Shown: positions 42,394 to 52,100 of the stretch, in pieces
Layout: every line of letters begins with the position of its first letter
How positions within the stretch are numbered: the first letter of the stretch is position 1
Assembly (NCBI GenBank): GCA_036267975.1
Contig: DATAVA010000007.1
Coordinates: 1 to 64,000 of the forward strand
Direction: 5' to 3'
Source: DAIDKA01 sp036267975
GTDB lineage: Bacteria; Pseudomonadota; Gammaproteobacteria; Steroidobacterales; Steroidobacteraceae
DNA length: 64,000 bases
Notes under the pieces: generated by a model
Told to the model about the DNA's origin: nothing
What the model saw: only the letters and a program-made list of their open reading frames with translations
The model's database searches: none
Made by a program: the position numbers and the translations under genes

Positions 42394-43360
42394 GGATGAC
42401 CTCGGCCAGGACGGCCATGCGCACGGCGACGCCGTTGCGCACCTGATCACGAATCGCCGACTGCGGGCCGTCCGCCACATCCGAGGCGATCTCGATGCCG
42501 CGGTTCATCGGCTGCGGATGCATGACGATGGCATCCGGCTTCGCCAGCTGCAGCCGCTCCGGCGTCAGGCCGTACTTCGCGAAATAGCGATCGGCGTCGG
42601 GAAGCGATGCCTGGCTCATGCGCTCCTTCTGGATGCGCAGCATCATGATGACATCCGCATCCTTCAGCCCCTTGGCCAGGGTCGTGTGCCGGGCGCAGCC
42701 GGGAAATTCGCCCGGCTCGGGCATGAATACCGGCGGGGCGACGATGCGCAGCTCGCCCACGCCGAGCGCCGTGAGGACGTGATAGGCCGAGCGCGCGACG
42801 CGCGAATGACGCACATCACCGACGATGGCGACCGACAGCTGCGAGAAGTCAGGCTTGCGCTGCTGGATGGTGAGCGCATCGAGCAGACCCTGGGTGGGGT
42901 GGGCCACATGCGCTTCGCCGGCCGAAAGCACGCTGACGTGGGGCCGCACATGATCGGCCACCAGCCCGGGGATGCCTTCCTCGGCATCGCGGATCACCAG
43001 CACGTCCACGTGCAGCGCTTCGAGGGTATAGATGGTGTCGAGCATGCTCTCGCCCTTGACCCGCGAGGACAGCTGCAGCTCCAGATTGACCACATCCGCA
43101 CCGAGCCGCTTCGCGGCCAGCTCGAACGACACGCGCGTGCGGGTGGAGGGTTCGGTGAACAGGTTCGCGACCGTGATGCCTGCGAGGTCGCGCGAGGCCG
43201 GCGGCGGCTCCCCGAGCGCCCGCACGTAGGATTGCGAACGCTCGAGCAGGTTCAGGAGCACGTCCTGTTCGAGGCCGCCGAGGGTCAGCAGGTGGCGCAG
43301 GTGGCCATTCTCGCGCAGCTGCTGAGTGATGGCGCGGATGGTCACGGTGTTTTCGGTCAC
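42380..43360 (-). CDS. pyrB: Aspartate carbamoyltransferase catalytic subunit
   Basis: A 326-residue enzyme that condenses carbamoyl phosphate and aspartate in pyrimidine synthesis. FTEPSTRTRVSFE is the carbamoyl-phosphate signature, and HPTQGLLDALT and MHPQPMNRGIEI are typical. No pyrI follows; the adjacent genes fit the PyrB-PyrC-type organisation without a regulatory subunit. It overlaps the upstream yqgF gene by four bases. Confidence 0.96.
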   Translation of the reverse strand: MTENTVTIRAITQQLRENGHLRHLLTLGGLEQDVLLNLLERSQSYVRALGEPPPASRDLAGITVANLFTEPSTRTRVSFELAAKRLGADVVNLELQLSSRVKGESMLDTIYTLEALHVDVLVIRDAEEGIPGLVADHVRPHVSVLSAGEAHVAHPTQGLLDALTIQQRKPDFSQLSVAIVGDVRHSRVARSAYHVLTALGVGELRIVAPPVFMPEPGEFPGCARHTTLAKGLKDADVIMMLRIQKERMSQASLPDADRYFAKYGLTPERLQLAKPDAIVMHPQPMNRGIEIASDVADGPQSAIRDQVRNGVAVRMAVLAEVILNRS

Positions 43361-43818
43361 GACTTGCGGTCCCCTTCTCCGGCCAACCAGCGCGTCAGGA
43401 TGACTGCGGCAGCGGCGCTGTCAATGTCTTCACGTTGCACGCGGCGGCGGCGCTGGCCGCTGGCGCGCCGCGCCTTGAGCGCGCTGCCGGCTTCGATGGA
43501 GGAGCCGTGTTCGTCGACATGCTCCACCGGCAGCGCAAAGCGAACGCGAAGTTCGGCGCCGAAGTCGCGCGCGGCCTGCGCCGTGCTGCCATCGCTGCCG
43601 TCGGCATTATAAGGGACGCCGACGATGAGCACGTGCGGGGCGAGGGCGCGGATCTCGCGCGCCACGGCGCTCCAGTCCGGCACGCCGTCACGGGCGGCGA
43701 CGGCTGGGCGTGGCGCGGCGGTGGCGGTCAGGGTGTCGCCGGCGGCCATGCCGATGCGCCGCCGACCATAGTCAAAGGCCAGCGCGATGCGCGGGCCGGT
43801 TGCGGGCGGCTCAGGCAT
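43357..43818 (-). CDS. yqgF: YqgF/RuvX, putative pre-16S rRNA nuclease
   Basis: A 153-residue protein of the RNase H fold. ALAFDYGRRRIGMAAGD is the first acidic motif, VGVPYNADG is typical, and VDEHGSSIEA replaces the usual DER(L/S)ST. The late aspartate in EDIDSAAAAVIL is kept. E. coli YqgF trims the 5' end of 16S rRNA. It overlaps both neighbours, yqgE upstream and pyrB downstream, as in many gammaproteobacteria. Confidence 0.92.
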   Translation of the reverse strand: MPEPPATGPRIALAFDYGRRRIGMAAGDTLTATAAPRPAVAARDGVPDWSAVAREIRALAPHVLIVGVPYNADGSDGSTAQAARDFGAELRVRFALPVEHVDEHGSSIEAGSALKARRASGQRRRRVQREDIDSAAAAVILTRWLAGEGDRKS

Positions 43819-44371
43819 TGCCAGCTGTGAGGCTCAGCTTCTCCACATCGACGCCGAGAAACTGCCAGGAAGCCTGCCAGCGCTTCGTAAAGGGCAGATC
43901 GAACAGCAGGCGCTCGTCCGCCGGCACCGGCAGCCAGGAGTTATCGCGGATCTCGCGCTCCAGCTGGCCCGCATCCCAGCGGGCGAACCCCAAGGCGACG
44001 TAGGCATCGCTTGGACCTTCACCGCGGGCCATCGCGGCCAGCACATCGCGCGAGGTGGTGATCTGGATGAGCTCGGAGACCTTGTGGGTCGAATCCCACT
44101 CACCGCCCGGGCGGTGCAGCACGAAGCCACGGTCCGTGCGCACCGGGCCGCCGCACAGCACTGCCTGCGCACCGATCTGCTCGTCGCGGGGCTCCAGCTT
44201 CATCTGCGAAAGCACATCGCGCAGCATCATCGGCGAGGGTTTGTTCAAAACCAGCCCGAGGGCGCCTTTGTCACTGTGCTCACACACCAGCGTGACCGAA
44301 TGCGAAAAGTCACTGCCGGTCAGCGCCGGCATCGCGATGAGCAGGTGGTTGGTAAAGCTCGTTGGCGTCAC
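43811..44371 (-). CDS. yqgE: YqgE/AlgH family protein
   Basis: A 186-residue protein. SFTNHLLIAMPALTGSDFSHSV is the YqgE N-terminus, GALGLVLNKPSP and GGPVRTDRGFVLH are diagnostic, and GFARWDAGQLEREI is typical of the C-terminal half. Its role is unknown; it is conserved with yqgF. The GTG at 44371 is chosen because family members start at this point; the longer frame upstream is a shadow of tonB. Confidence 0.93.
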   Translation of the reverse strand: MTPTSFTNHLLIAMPALTGSDFSHSVTLVCEHSDKGALGLVLNKPSPMMLRDVLSQMKLEPRDEQIGAQAVLCGGPVRTDRGFVLHRPGGEWDSTHKVSELIQITTSRDVLAAMARGEGPSDAYVALGFARWDAGQLEREIRDNSWLPVPADERLLFDLPFTKRWQASWQFLGVDVEKLSLTAGNA

Positions 44372-44402
44372 AGCGCGAGTATGGCGGCAGAGGGCGGAGG
44401 GC

Positions 44403-45305
44403 TCAAGGAACCGCGTCCACGGGTCCTGTGGCGACCCGGCCCCCCGTGAACTGCCATTCGTAGGCGAACTCCAGGGTGCGGTAGCGCGCGGCCAGATCGG
44501 GCGGGAAGGGATCGAACGGGTTCGCGAGCTTGAGGATGGCGAGCGCCGCGGCATCGAGGTCCGGATAGCCGCTGCTGGTGAGGATTTCGGCCTTCGCCAG
44601 GTGGCCGTCCGCGCCGATCGCGACTTCCAGCACCGGGCTGGCCCGGACGCCGGCGCGCAGGGCGGCCGTGGGGTAGTTGAGGGTGCCGATGCGCTCGACG
44701 CGCCGCCGCCAGTGGTCCAGGTAGGGGGCGACGATCGACTCGCGCGTGTCCGGGGCGAGCAACAGCTGCGCGCGCTGCGCGCCGCGCAATTGCACGGCCC
44801 CGGTATCACTGTCGGCCGGGCGCGGCACGGTCGCCACAGCCGCTGCCAGCGGCTGTTCCTGGTTCGACCCGTCCTCACCCCGAACGCCCGAAAAGTAGCG
44901 GATGTCGATGCGTTGGGCCGCGGTGGCCACGACCGGGTCATCGGCCCGGCTCGCCGCGGGCGCGGAACTCCTCAGGCTGGTGCCTTCGGCGACACCGCTG
45001 TTGACCGGCGGTGAGGCGGGCGCAGTCTGATTGTGCGCCACCGCCGGCGCCGAGGTATTGCCGGAGCCCAGCTGCGTACGTTGGGCGAGATAGGCCGCGG
45101 TGTCGTTGTGGTCCGCCGTCGGCAGTTCGTCGGAGGTCAGCAGCACATCGAGGCCCCGGGCACTGCTGTTACGGCCGCTGCCACCGGCAAACGTCAGGCC
45201 GAGGATGACCATGCCGTGAATCAGGGCCGCGATGAACAGGGTCATCAGCAGCCGATCGCGAACCGGGGCCGACCCTTCGCGTGGAATGAGCGCCCGCATC
45301 GCCAT
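44403..45305 (-). CDS. TonB-family energy transducer
   Basis: A 300-residue protein. One N-terminal membrane helix (about residues 19-40), a low-complexity periplasmic spacer and a C-terminal TonB domain (ASPVLEVAIGADGHLAKAEILTSSGYPDLDAAAL) couple inner-membrane energy to outer-membrane transport or to other systems. No exbB/exbD is adjacent. Position between gshB and yqgE is conserved in pseudomonads and relatives. The ATG could also be 45299. Confidence 0.88.
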   Translation of the reverse strand: MAMRALIPREGSAPVRDRLLMTLFIAALIHGMVILGLTFAGGSGRNSSARGLDVLLTSDELPTADHNDTAAYLAQRTQLGSGNTSAPAVAHNQTAPASPPVNSGVAEGTSLRSSAPAASRADDPVVATAAQRIDIRYFSGVRGEDGSNQEQPLAAAVATVPRPADSDTGAVQLRGAQRAQLLLAPDTRESIVAPYLDHWRRRVERIGTLNYPTAALRAGVRASPVLEVAIGADGHLAKAEILTSSGYPDLDAAALAILKLANPFDPFPPDLAARYRTLEFAYEWQFTGGRVATGPVDAVP

Positions 45306-45307
45306 GG

Positions 45308-46267
45308 CTAGCGCCGCAGCCGCCGCTCAATGGCCTGCATCAGCAGGTCACCGATGTCGAGGTGAAACTGTTTGTCGAGTTCGCGGATGCCCGTGGGGCT
45401 GGTGACATTGATTTCAGTGACAAAGCCGCCGATCACATCCAGACCCACGAACAGCATGCCGCGCGCGGCGAGCGTGGGCCCGATCTGGGCCGCAAGCCAG
45501 CGGTCGCGGTCATTCAGCGGCCGCCCGACACCCTGGGCACCCGCCGCCAGGTTGCCCCGATTGTCGTCCGCGGCGGGAATGCGCGCGAGCGCGTAGGGCA
45601 CCGGCTCACCATCCACGAGCAGTACCCGCGCGTCACCGGTTTCCACAATTTCGGGAAGATAACGCTGCACCATGGCGAAGCGCGCACCCTGTGCAGTGAG
45701 CGTCTCAAAGATCACGCGGCTGTTCTTGTCCCGAGGTTCGGTGACAAAGATGGATCGGCCCCCCATGCCATCGAGCGGCTTGCAGACGATCTTGCCGTGT
45801 TCACGGGCGAAGGCATCCATGTCAGACATGCTGCGCGTGATCAGTGTCGGGGCGCAGCAGTCCGGAAACCACGCCGTGTACACCTTTTCATTCATGTCGC
45901 GCAGCCCCTGCGGCCGGTTCGCGACCAACGCGCCCTGCTCTTCGGCGCGACCCAGAATGTAGCTGGTATGGATGAACTCCATGTCGAAGGGCGGGTCCTT
46001 ACGCATCAGGATGACGTTGAAGGCGCCCAGCGGCTGCCTACTGCGCTCGCCCAGCGCGAACCAGCCGGCCGCATCCGCACGGACGGTCAGCGGACGCGAA
46101 TGCCCCATGGCCACGCCATCGCGCAGGAACAGGTCCTGCTGCTCCAGATAATGCAGCTCAAACCCGCGCGACTGGGCGGCCAGCAGCATCGCGAGGGTCG
46201 AATCCTTCGCATACTTGATCCCCGCGATGGGGTCCATGACAACGGCAAGTCGGATGTTCGGGGTCAT
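45308..46267 (-). CDS. gshB: Glutathione synthetase
   Basis: A 319-residue ATP-grasp enzyme that adds glycine to gamma-glutamylcysteine. VVMDPIAGIKYAKDSTLAML is the N-terminal signature, KPLDGMGGRSIF is the ATP-binding loop and FVGLDVIGGFVTEINVTSPTGIREL is the C-terminal metal/substrate site. It is followed by tonB and divergent from pilG, matching Pseudomonas gene order. Confidence 0.97.
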   Translation of the reverse strand: MTPNIRLAVVMDPIAGIKYAKDSTLAMLLAAQSRGFELHYLEQQDLFLRDGVAMGHSRPLTVRADAAGWFALGERSRQPLGAFNVILMRKDPPFDMEFIHTSYILGRAEEQGALVANRPQGLRDMNEKVYTAWFPDCCAPTLITRSMSDMDAFAREHGKIVCKPLDGMGGRSIFVTEPRDKNSRVIFETLTAQGARFAMVQRYLPEIVETGDARVLLVDGEPVPYALARIPAADDNRGNLAAGAQGVGRPLNDRDRWLAAQIGPTLAARGMLFVGLDVIGGFVTEINVTSPTGIRELDKQFHLDIGDLLMQAIERRLRR

Positions 46268-46462
46268 GTCGCCAGTTTCGCACGCCCCACAGAGCGGGAG
46301 TTACGTCGCAAGACGCGAATGCCGCACACCTAATGGCGGCGCCGATGTGCAAAATCGTGACGAGTCTGCCATAGCAGGGGGTGTGCCGATATGTTAAAAC
46401 CCGAACGGCCTGCAATTCGGGCAGGCGACCATTGGGAACCTAAGGTGGAAGGAGTCGTCTCC

Positions 46463-46855
46463 GTGTCCGGCACCAATTCGAAGCTCCAGGGCCTCAAGGT
46501 ACTGGTCATCGATGACAGCAAGACCATCCGCCGGACGGCTGAAACCCTGCTGGCCAAGGAAGGCTGCGAAGTCTTCACCGCCATCGATGGCTTCGACGCC
46601 CTGGCCAAGATCGCCGACCACCAGCCCGATATCGTCTTCGTGGACATCATGATGCCGCGCCTGGATGGCTATCAGACCTGTTCACTGATCAAGCACAACA
46701 AGGTGTTTCGCGCCATCCCGGTCATTATGCTGTCCTCCAAGGACGGACTGTTCGACCGCGCGCGCGGCCGCATCGTGGGTTCCGAGCACTATCTGACCAA
46801 GCCGTTCACGAAGGACGAGCTGCTGAGCGCAATCGAAACGCATATTGGGAGATGA
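46463..46855 (+). CDS. pilG: PilG, pilus chemosensory response regulator
   Basis: A 130-residue single-domain receiver. LKVLVIDDSKTIRRTAETLL holds the acidic pair, VFVDIMMPRLDGYQ has the phosphorylation Asp, and YLTKPF the conserved lysine. PilG stimulates pilus extension and, in Pseudomonas, CyaB. The GTG at 46463 is chosen because AAGGAG lies eight bases upstream and the family begins shortly before the receiver; the longer frame starts at 46391. Confidence 0.94.
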   Translation: MSGTNSKLQGLKVLVIDDSKTIRRTAETLLAKEGCEVFTAIDGFDALAKIADHQPDIVFVDIMMPRLDGYQTCSLIKHNKVFRAIPVIMLSSKDGLFDRARGRIVGSEHYLTKPFTKDELLSAIETHIGR

Positions 46856-47226
46856 TGGCAATGCCATTGGTACTCATCGTCGATGATTCGCCCACCGAGC
46901 TGCATGTCATGCAGAAGGCACTGCAGCAGCACGGCTATCGCACTGCCGCCGCCGCGGACGGTGCCGAGGGCATTCGACTCGCGCGCGAAATGAGTCCGGA
47001 CCTCATTTTCATGGACGTGGTGATGCCCGGCATGAATGGCTACCAGGCTACGCGAACTTTGGTGAATGACCCGAAGACGCGCGCCATTCCCATCGTCATG
47101 GTCACTTCCAAGGGGCAGGAGACCGACAAGATCTGGGGGCTGCGCCAGGGCGCGGTTGATTACATGGTGAAGCCGGTGTCGCCGGACCAACTGGTGGCCA
47201 AGGCACAGGCAACGCTCGCGCACTAG
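46852..47226 (+). CDS. pilH: PilH, pilus chemosensory response regulator
   Basis: A 124-residue single-domain receiver. VLIVDDSPTELHVMQKAL, IFMDVVMPGMNGYQATR (phospho-Asp) and VDYMVKPVSPDQL (conserved Lys) identify it. PilH acts in retraction and as phosphate sink for ChpA. Its ATG overlaps the pilG stop, so the two are translationally coupled. Confidence 0.95.
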   Translation: MMAMPLVLIVDDSPTELHVMQKALQQHGYRTAAAADGAEGIRLAREMSPDLIFMDVVMPGMNGYQATRTLVNDPKTRAIPIVMVTSKGQETDKIWGLRQGAVDYMVKPVSPDQLVAKAQATLAH

Positions 47227-47243
47227 GCGCCAGTATATAAAGG

Positions 47244-47804
47244 ATGGAAGAGGTATCACTCAAGTCGCTGCGGGACCGCCCGTTTGAATTGTTGGCAGAG
47301 CTCGAGCGTCGGGGGCGCGTCGTCTCGGCGAGCCAGGGCAGCGAGGGCGCCGCGGGCCGCGAATGGGTCGGTGTCGCGCTGCGCATGGCCGGGGAGCTGT
47401 TCCTGGCGGCGCGCGAGGAAACCCGCGAAGTGCTGAGCGTACCGAACAGCATCACCCGGGTGCCCGGCGCGAAGAGCTGGGTACGGGGGCTGGCGAATGT
47501 GCGCGGTCAGCTGCTGCCGATCATCGATATGAAACAGTTCATCGGCAGCGGCGTGGCGGTACTGACCCGCAATACGCGTATCGTGGTGGTCAACCACCGC
47601 GAGATTCCCGCGGGCCTGCTGGTGGATGAGGTGTTGGGATTCCGGCGTTTTGCCGAATCCGAGTTTTCCGGCGACGTGCCGCCGACCGTGGCGCGTTGCG
47701 AACGTTACCTGGCCGGGTGCTTCCGGCGCGGTCAGGAGCAATGGCCCGTGTTGAGCCTGCGCACGATCCTGGAGAGCCAGGCGTTCGCCGAGGCAGCAGC
47801 GTAA
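47244..47804 (+). CDS. pilI: PilI, CheW-like adaptor
   Basis: A 186-residue CheW-domain protein. GVALRMAGELFLAAREETREVLSV, WVRGLANVRGQLLPIIDM and VDEVLGFRRF are typical of PilI. It links PilJ to the ChpA kinase. Its stop overlaps the pilJ start (TAATG). Confidence 0.93.
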   Translation: MEEVSLKSLRDRPFELLAELERRGRVVSASQGSEGAAGREWVGVALRMAGELFLAAREETREVLSVPNSITRVPGAKSWVRGLANVRGQLLPIIDMKQFIGSGVAVLTRNTRIVVVNHREIPAGLLVDEVLGFRRFAESEFSGDVPPTVARCERYLAGCFRRGQEQWPVLSLRTILESQAFAEAAA

Positions 47805-49141
47805 TGGCGCAACCGAACGATCCTTCAGGCAAACCCGAACTGCTGGTGGCACTGGCGGCCTTCCTGGTGCTGGTCGGCGCGGCCGTTGCGTTGATCCGCA
47901 CCGATCTGCAGACGGCCATGATCCCGGTCGGCTTTGCCATCGTGGCGACCGTCGTGCTGGTGCTGCTGTGGGTGAAGCTGCGACGCGTGCGCGATGTCGC
48001 GCACAGCCAGCAGCTGGCCGTGGACACGCAGCGGCGCGAGAGCGAGCGCAACCAGCAGGCCATCCTGCGGCTGCTCGATGAACTCTCGAGCCTCGCCGAC
48101 GGGGACCTCACCGTGCAGGCCACCGTGACGGAGGACATCACCGGGGCGATCGCCGATTCCATCAACTACGCGGTGGATGCGCTGCGCGGCCTGGTGACGA
48201 CCATCAACAGCTCGGCCATCTCGTTGGATGGCGCGGCCCGCCAGACCCAGGCGCTGGCCCAGCATCTGGCCAAGGCCAGCGGCGCCCAATCCAAACAGAT
48301 CGCCGCCGCCACCGAGACCGCCGGTCATGTGGCCGCGGCCACCGAAGAGGTGTCGGGTAACGCCGAGCGGGCCTCCGATGTCGCGCGCCATTCGGTCGAC
48401 GTGGCGCACAAAGGTGGTGAGGCGGTCCGGCGCACCATCGATGGCATGAACGCCATCCGTGAGACCATCCAGGACACCTCCAAGCGCATCAAGCGTCTGG
48501 GCGAGAGTTCCCAGGAGATCGGCAACATCGTCGAGCTGATCAACGATATCGCCGAGCAGACCAATATCCTGGCCCTGAACGCCTCCATCCAGGCCTCGAT
48601 GGCCGGGGAGGCCGGCCGCGGCTTCGCGGTGGTGGCCGATGAAGTGCAGCGGCTGGCCGAACGGGCGGCCACCGCCACCAAGCAGATCGAAGTGCTGGTG
48701 CGCACCATTCAAACCGACACCAACGAGGCCGTGGTCTCGATGGAACGCAGCACCACCGATGTGGTGGGCGGCGCGCTGCTCGCCGAGAACGCCGGTGCGG
48801 CACTCGAAGAGATCGAGCAGGTGTCCAACCAGATCGCGAGCCTGGTGCAGAACATCTCGGCCAGTTCCCGGCAGCAGTCCGGCGCCGTCCAGAACATCGC
48901 GCGCAACATGCAGGTGCTCAAGGAAATCAGCGCCCAGACCGCGGATTCGACCAGCGCCACCTCGGTGGCCATCGCGAAACTGGCGGAACTGTCCGCCGGC
49001 CTGCGCAAGTCCGCCGCGGGCTTCCGGCTGCCGGGCGCGCTTGCGCCGTCGGGCGGTACCGGCAGCTTCCCGCGCCCCGAGGAGCCGCGCGCTTCTTCGT
49101 CCACCGTGGTGCGACCGGTCGCGGCCGTTCGTGGCAGTTAA
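47804..49141 (+). CDS. pilJ: PilJ-like methyl-accepting protein, short form
   Basis: A 445-residue membrane protein. Two helices near residues 11-30 and 37-55 have only a few residues between them, so the large periplasmic PilJ domain of Pseudomonas (about 680 residues in total) is missing. The cytoplasmic hairpin is intact, with the tip EQTNILALNASIQASMAGEAGRGFAVVADEVQRLAE. It may sense membrane state or pilin rather than a periplasmic ligand. No pilK gene follows; chpA is next. Confidence 0.92.
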   Translation: MAQPNDPSGKPELLVALAAFLVLVGAAVALIRTDLQTAMIPVGFAIVATVVLVLLWVKLRRVRDVAHSQQLAVDTQRRESERNQQAILRLLDELSSLADGDLTVQATVTEDITGAIADSINYAVDALRGLVTTINSSAISLDGAARQTQALAQHLAKASGAQSKQIAAATETAGHVAAATEEVSGNAERASDVARHSVDVAHKGGEAVRRTIDGMNAIRETIQDTSKRIKRLGESSQEIGNIVELINDIAEQTNILALNASIQASMAGEAGRGFAVVADEVQRLAERAATATKQIEVLVRTIQTDTNEAVVSMERSTTDVVGGALLAENAGAALEEIEQVSNQIASLVQNISASSRQQSGAVQNIARNMQVLKEISAQTADSTSATSVAIAKLAELSAGLRKSAAGFRLPGALAPSGGTGSFPRPEEPRASSSTVVRPVAAVRGS

Positions 49142-49162
49142 CGGCCGGGAAGGCGACGGCGC

Positions 49163-52100
49163 ATGACGGAAGTTGCAATCCAGAGTTTCGAGCACGTTGG
49201 CCGCGAGCTGAACCTCACCTTAGGGGAAGCACGCACCGCGCTCGAAAGCTATGTCGAGCAGCCCGAGAATGTTTCGCTGCTGAACCGTACGGCCGCCGAG
49301 CTGCATCAGGTGCAGGGCGTGCTCAAAGTGCTCGAGATCTACGGCGCGGCGCTGCTCGCCGAGGAGATGGAGCAGGTTGCCCGCTATCTCGTCGCCAGTG
49401 CCGGCGAACACAAGAACCAGGCTGAAAGCCTCGATGCGCTGATGCGCGCCATGGTGCAGCTGCCCAGTTACCTCGAGCGGGTGCTGGCCGGCGGGCGCGA
49501 TCTGGCGCTGATCCTGCTGCCGCTATTGAATGATCTGCGCGCCGTGCGCGGCAGTTCGCTGCTGTCCGAAGGCACGCTGCTACTGCTGAACCTGAAGTCC
49601 GACCGCCAGGCGCAGCCGGTGGCGGCGGGGAGCGGTGAAGCGCCGCTGACCATCGAACAGTGGGGCCGGCGGCTGCGGCCGCGGTTCCAGCTGGGACTGG
49701 TGGGCTGGATCCGCGGCGAACGGCTCGACCAGAACCTCGCGATGCTGGCCGAAGTCGCCCACAAGCTCGAGCAGGTGGCCACGCGTCAGCCGGTGTTCCA
49801 ACTGTGGTGGGTCACCGGCGCGGTCATCGAGGCGCTGCAGGAGCACGGCCTGTCCGGCGGTGTGTCGATCAAGCGCCTGCTGGGACTCGCCGATCGCGAA
49901 ATCAAACGTCTCTATGAGATGACCGAGTCGCGCTATGCGCAGAACCCGGCGGTCGAGCTGCTGAACAATCTGCTGTATTACGTGGGCCGTGCCGAATCGA
50001 AAGGTCCGCGCGTGACCGCGGTGCGTGCCTCCTTCCGCCTCAATGAACTGCTGCCCATCGATGATGCGGTCGACCAGGAGCGCGAGAGCCTGTCCGCGCC
50101 CAGCGTCAAGCTCATGCAGACCGTGGCGGCCGCCATTCGCGAGGACCTCGGCAAGGTCAAGGATGTGCTGGATATTTTCGTGCGCCGCGGTTCCGGCCAG
50201 CCGCAGACCCTCGCCCCGCAGGTCGAAATGCTGCACAAGATCGGCGACACGCTGGGCGTGCTGGGCCTGGGCGAGCTGCGCGCCGCCGTGCAGGGGGAGA
50301 CCGAGCGGCTGCAGAAAATCGTCTCCGGCACGCTGCAGCCGGAGCACTCGCTGCTGGTCGACATCGCCGCGACGCTGATTGGCGTGGAAGATAAGCTGGA
50401 TGGCAGGCTCGTGGGCATGATCCTGCCGCGCGCCCGCGCGCAGGAATCGGGCGAGTCCGGCGATGCGGACTTCCAGCAGGTGCAGTCCGCGGTGCTGCGC
50501 GAGTGCATCCTGAATCTGGCGCGCCTGAAGGAATCCATCGCGCAAAGCGTCGGCGGGACCCTCGACACTGCGGGCCTGGATGCGTGGCCGGAATTGATGC
50601 GCGGGCTGAAAGCCGGTCTGCTGATGCTCGGCAAGTCGCGCGCGGTTGAACTGGTGTCCAATATCCACGCGCGCCTGGCACCGCTGATGCAGCCGGGGGG
50701 CGCCGCGGCGCTCACCGGGGGTCGACTCGATCGGCTGGCCGATGCCATCGTCAGTCTCGAGTACTACATGGAGACGCTGCAGGCCGGCCGCAGCGATCCG
50801 TGGTACATGCTCGACAATGCGCAGGCCTGCCTGGATGCGCTCGAAGCGCAGCCGGCACCCGCCGTGCCGACCGTGGCGCCGCTCGAGCAAAGTTCGTTCG
50901 CGCAGACGGTACAGATCGGCGGTGGCGCGGCCGCCGTGCGCGCGCAGATGGAAGCGGACATCAAGAACCCGGGCACCGTCCCGCCGGTACTGGCGAAGGA
51001 AGCGCCCGTGGCCGCAGGGGTCGCGGATCCCGAGCTGCTGAATCTGTTCGTCGAGGAAGCGCGCGAGGAACTCGCGCGGATCGCCAAGGATTTCCCGGTC
51101 TGGGAACAGAACCCGCTGGAGCTCTCCGCGCTGCTGAGCGTGCGCCGCTCGATGCATACGCTCAAGGGCAGCGGCCGCATGGTCGGCGCGCGCGACCTGA
51201 GCGAATTCGCCTGGGCCTGCGAGAACCTGCTGAACCGGCTGCTCGACAATACCCTCACCCGCTCACCGCCCATCGCCAGGACACTGCACGAGGCGGTGGC
51301 GGGCCTGCCGCAGCTGGTGGATGCGCTGGAGCACGGTTGGCCGGTGCGCTTCGATGCGCGCGCGCTGATGGCGCGCGCGCATGCCCTCGCCGCCGCGCGC
51401 GAGGGCTCCGAGGGCACGCTGACCGCGCAACAGCCCCACATGGGCGCCGCCGTGGCCGAGCAGCAGGCCGCCGCCACACAGCTCATCGCACCGCTGCGGC
51501 CGGATGCCACCGGACCGGAGTTCCTGGCCGTTCCGGAACTCGCCGCCGTGGAGAGGGCCCCGGTGTCGGATGCGCTGGCGGTCGAAACCGCGCCGCTGCC
51601 CGCCGCGCAAGAGCCGGCCGCGCCGGATGATGTGTTGCGAGATATCTATATGCGCGAGACCAACGCGCACGTGGCGACGGTTCGCGACTACCTGCGCCAG
51701 GAAAACCTGCGACCCCAACCGCACGTACTCACCGAGGCAGTCTATCGGGCCTGCCATACGCTGTCCGGCAGTTCGACCATGGCCGAGGCCCGCCATGGCA
51801 TCCGTCTGGCACAACCGGTGGACCATTGGCTGCGAAAATCCTTCGAAAGCGGCGTGGGCCTGAGCAGCAACGATCTGCACCTGCTCGGCGACTGCATGAC
51901 CGCGATGGAGTCGGTGGCCTCGCATCTGGATGAGTCGACGGGCTACTTCGTCACACATGGCCGGCTGCTCGAGCGGCTGTCGGATGCCGACAAGGATCTG
52001 GACCGGCGCATCGCCGACAGTATCGAGGCCGAGCGTCGCAATGCGCGGTCGCAGCCGATCGGGGCCGAAAGCGACAGCGGTGCTGAGACCATGGTGGCCC

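Noticed and set aside
41098..42480. 460-codon minus-strand frame opposite the second PilU-like gene
   Set aside because: It is the complement of a well-defined ATPase gene, and its upstream end runs into pyrB in another frame.
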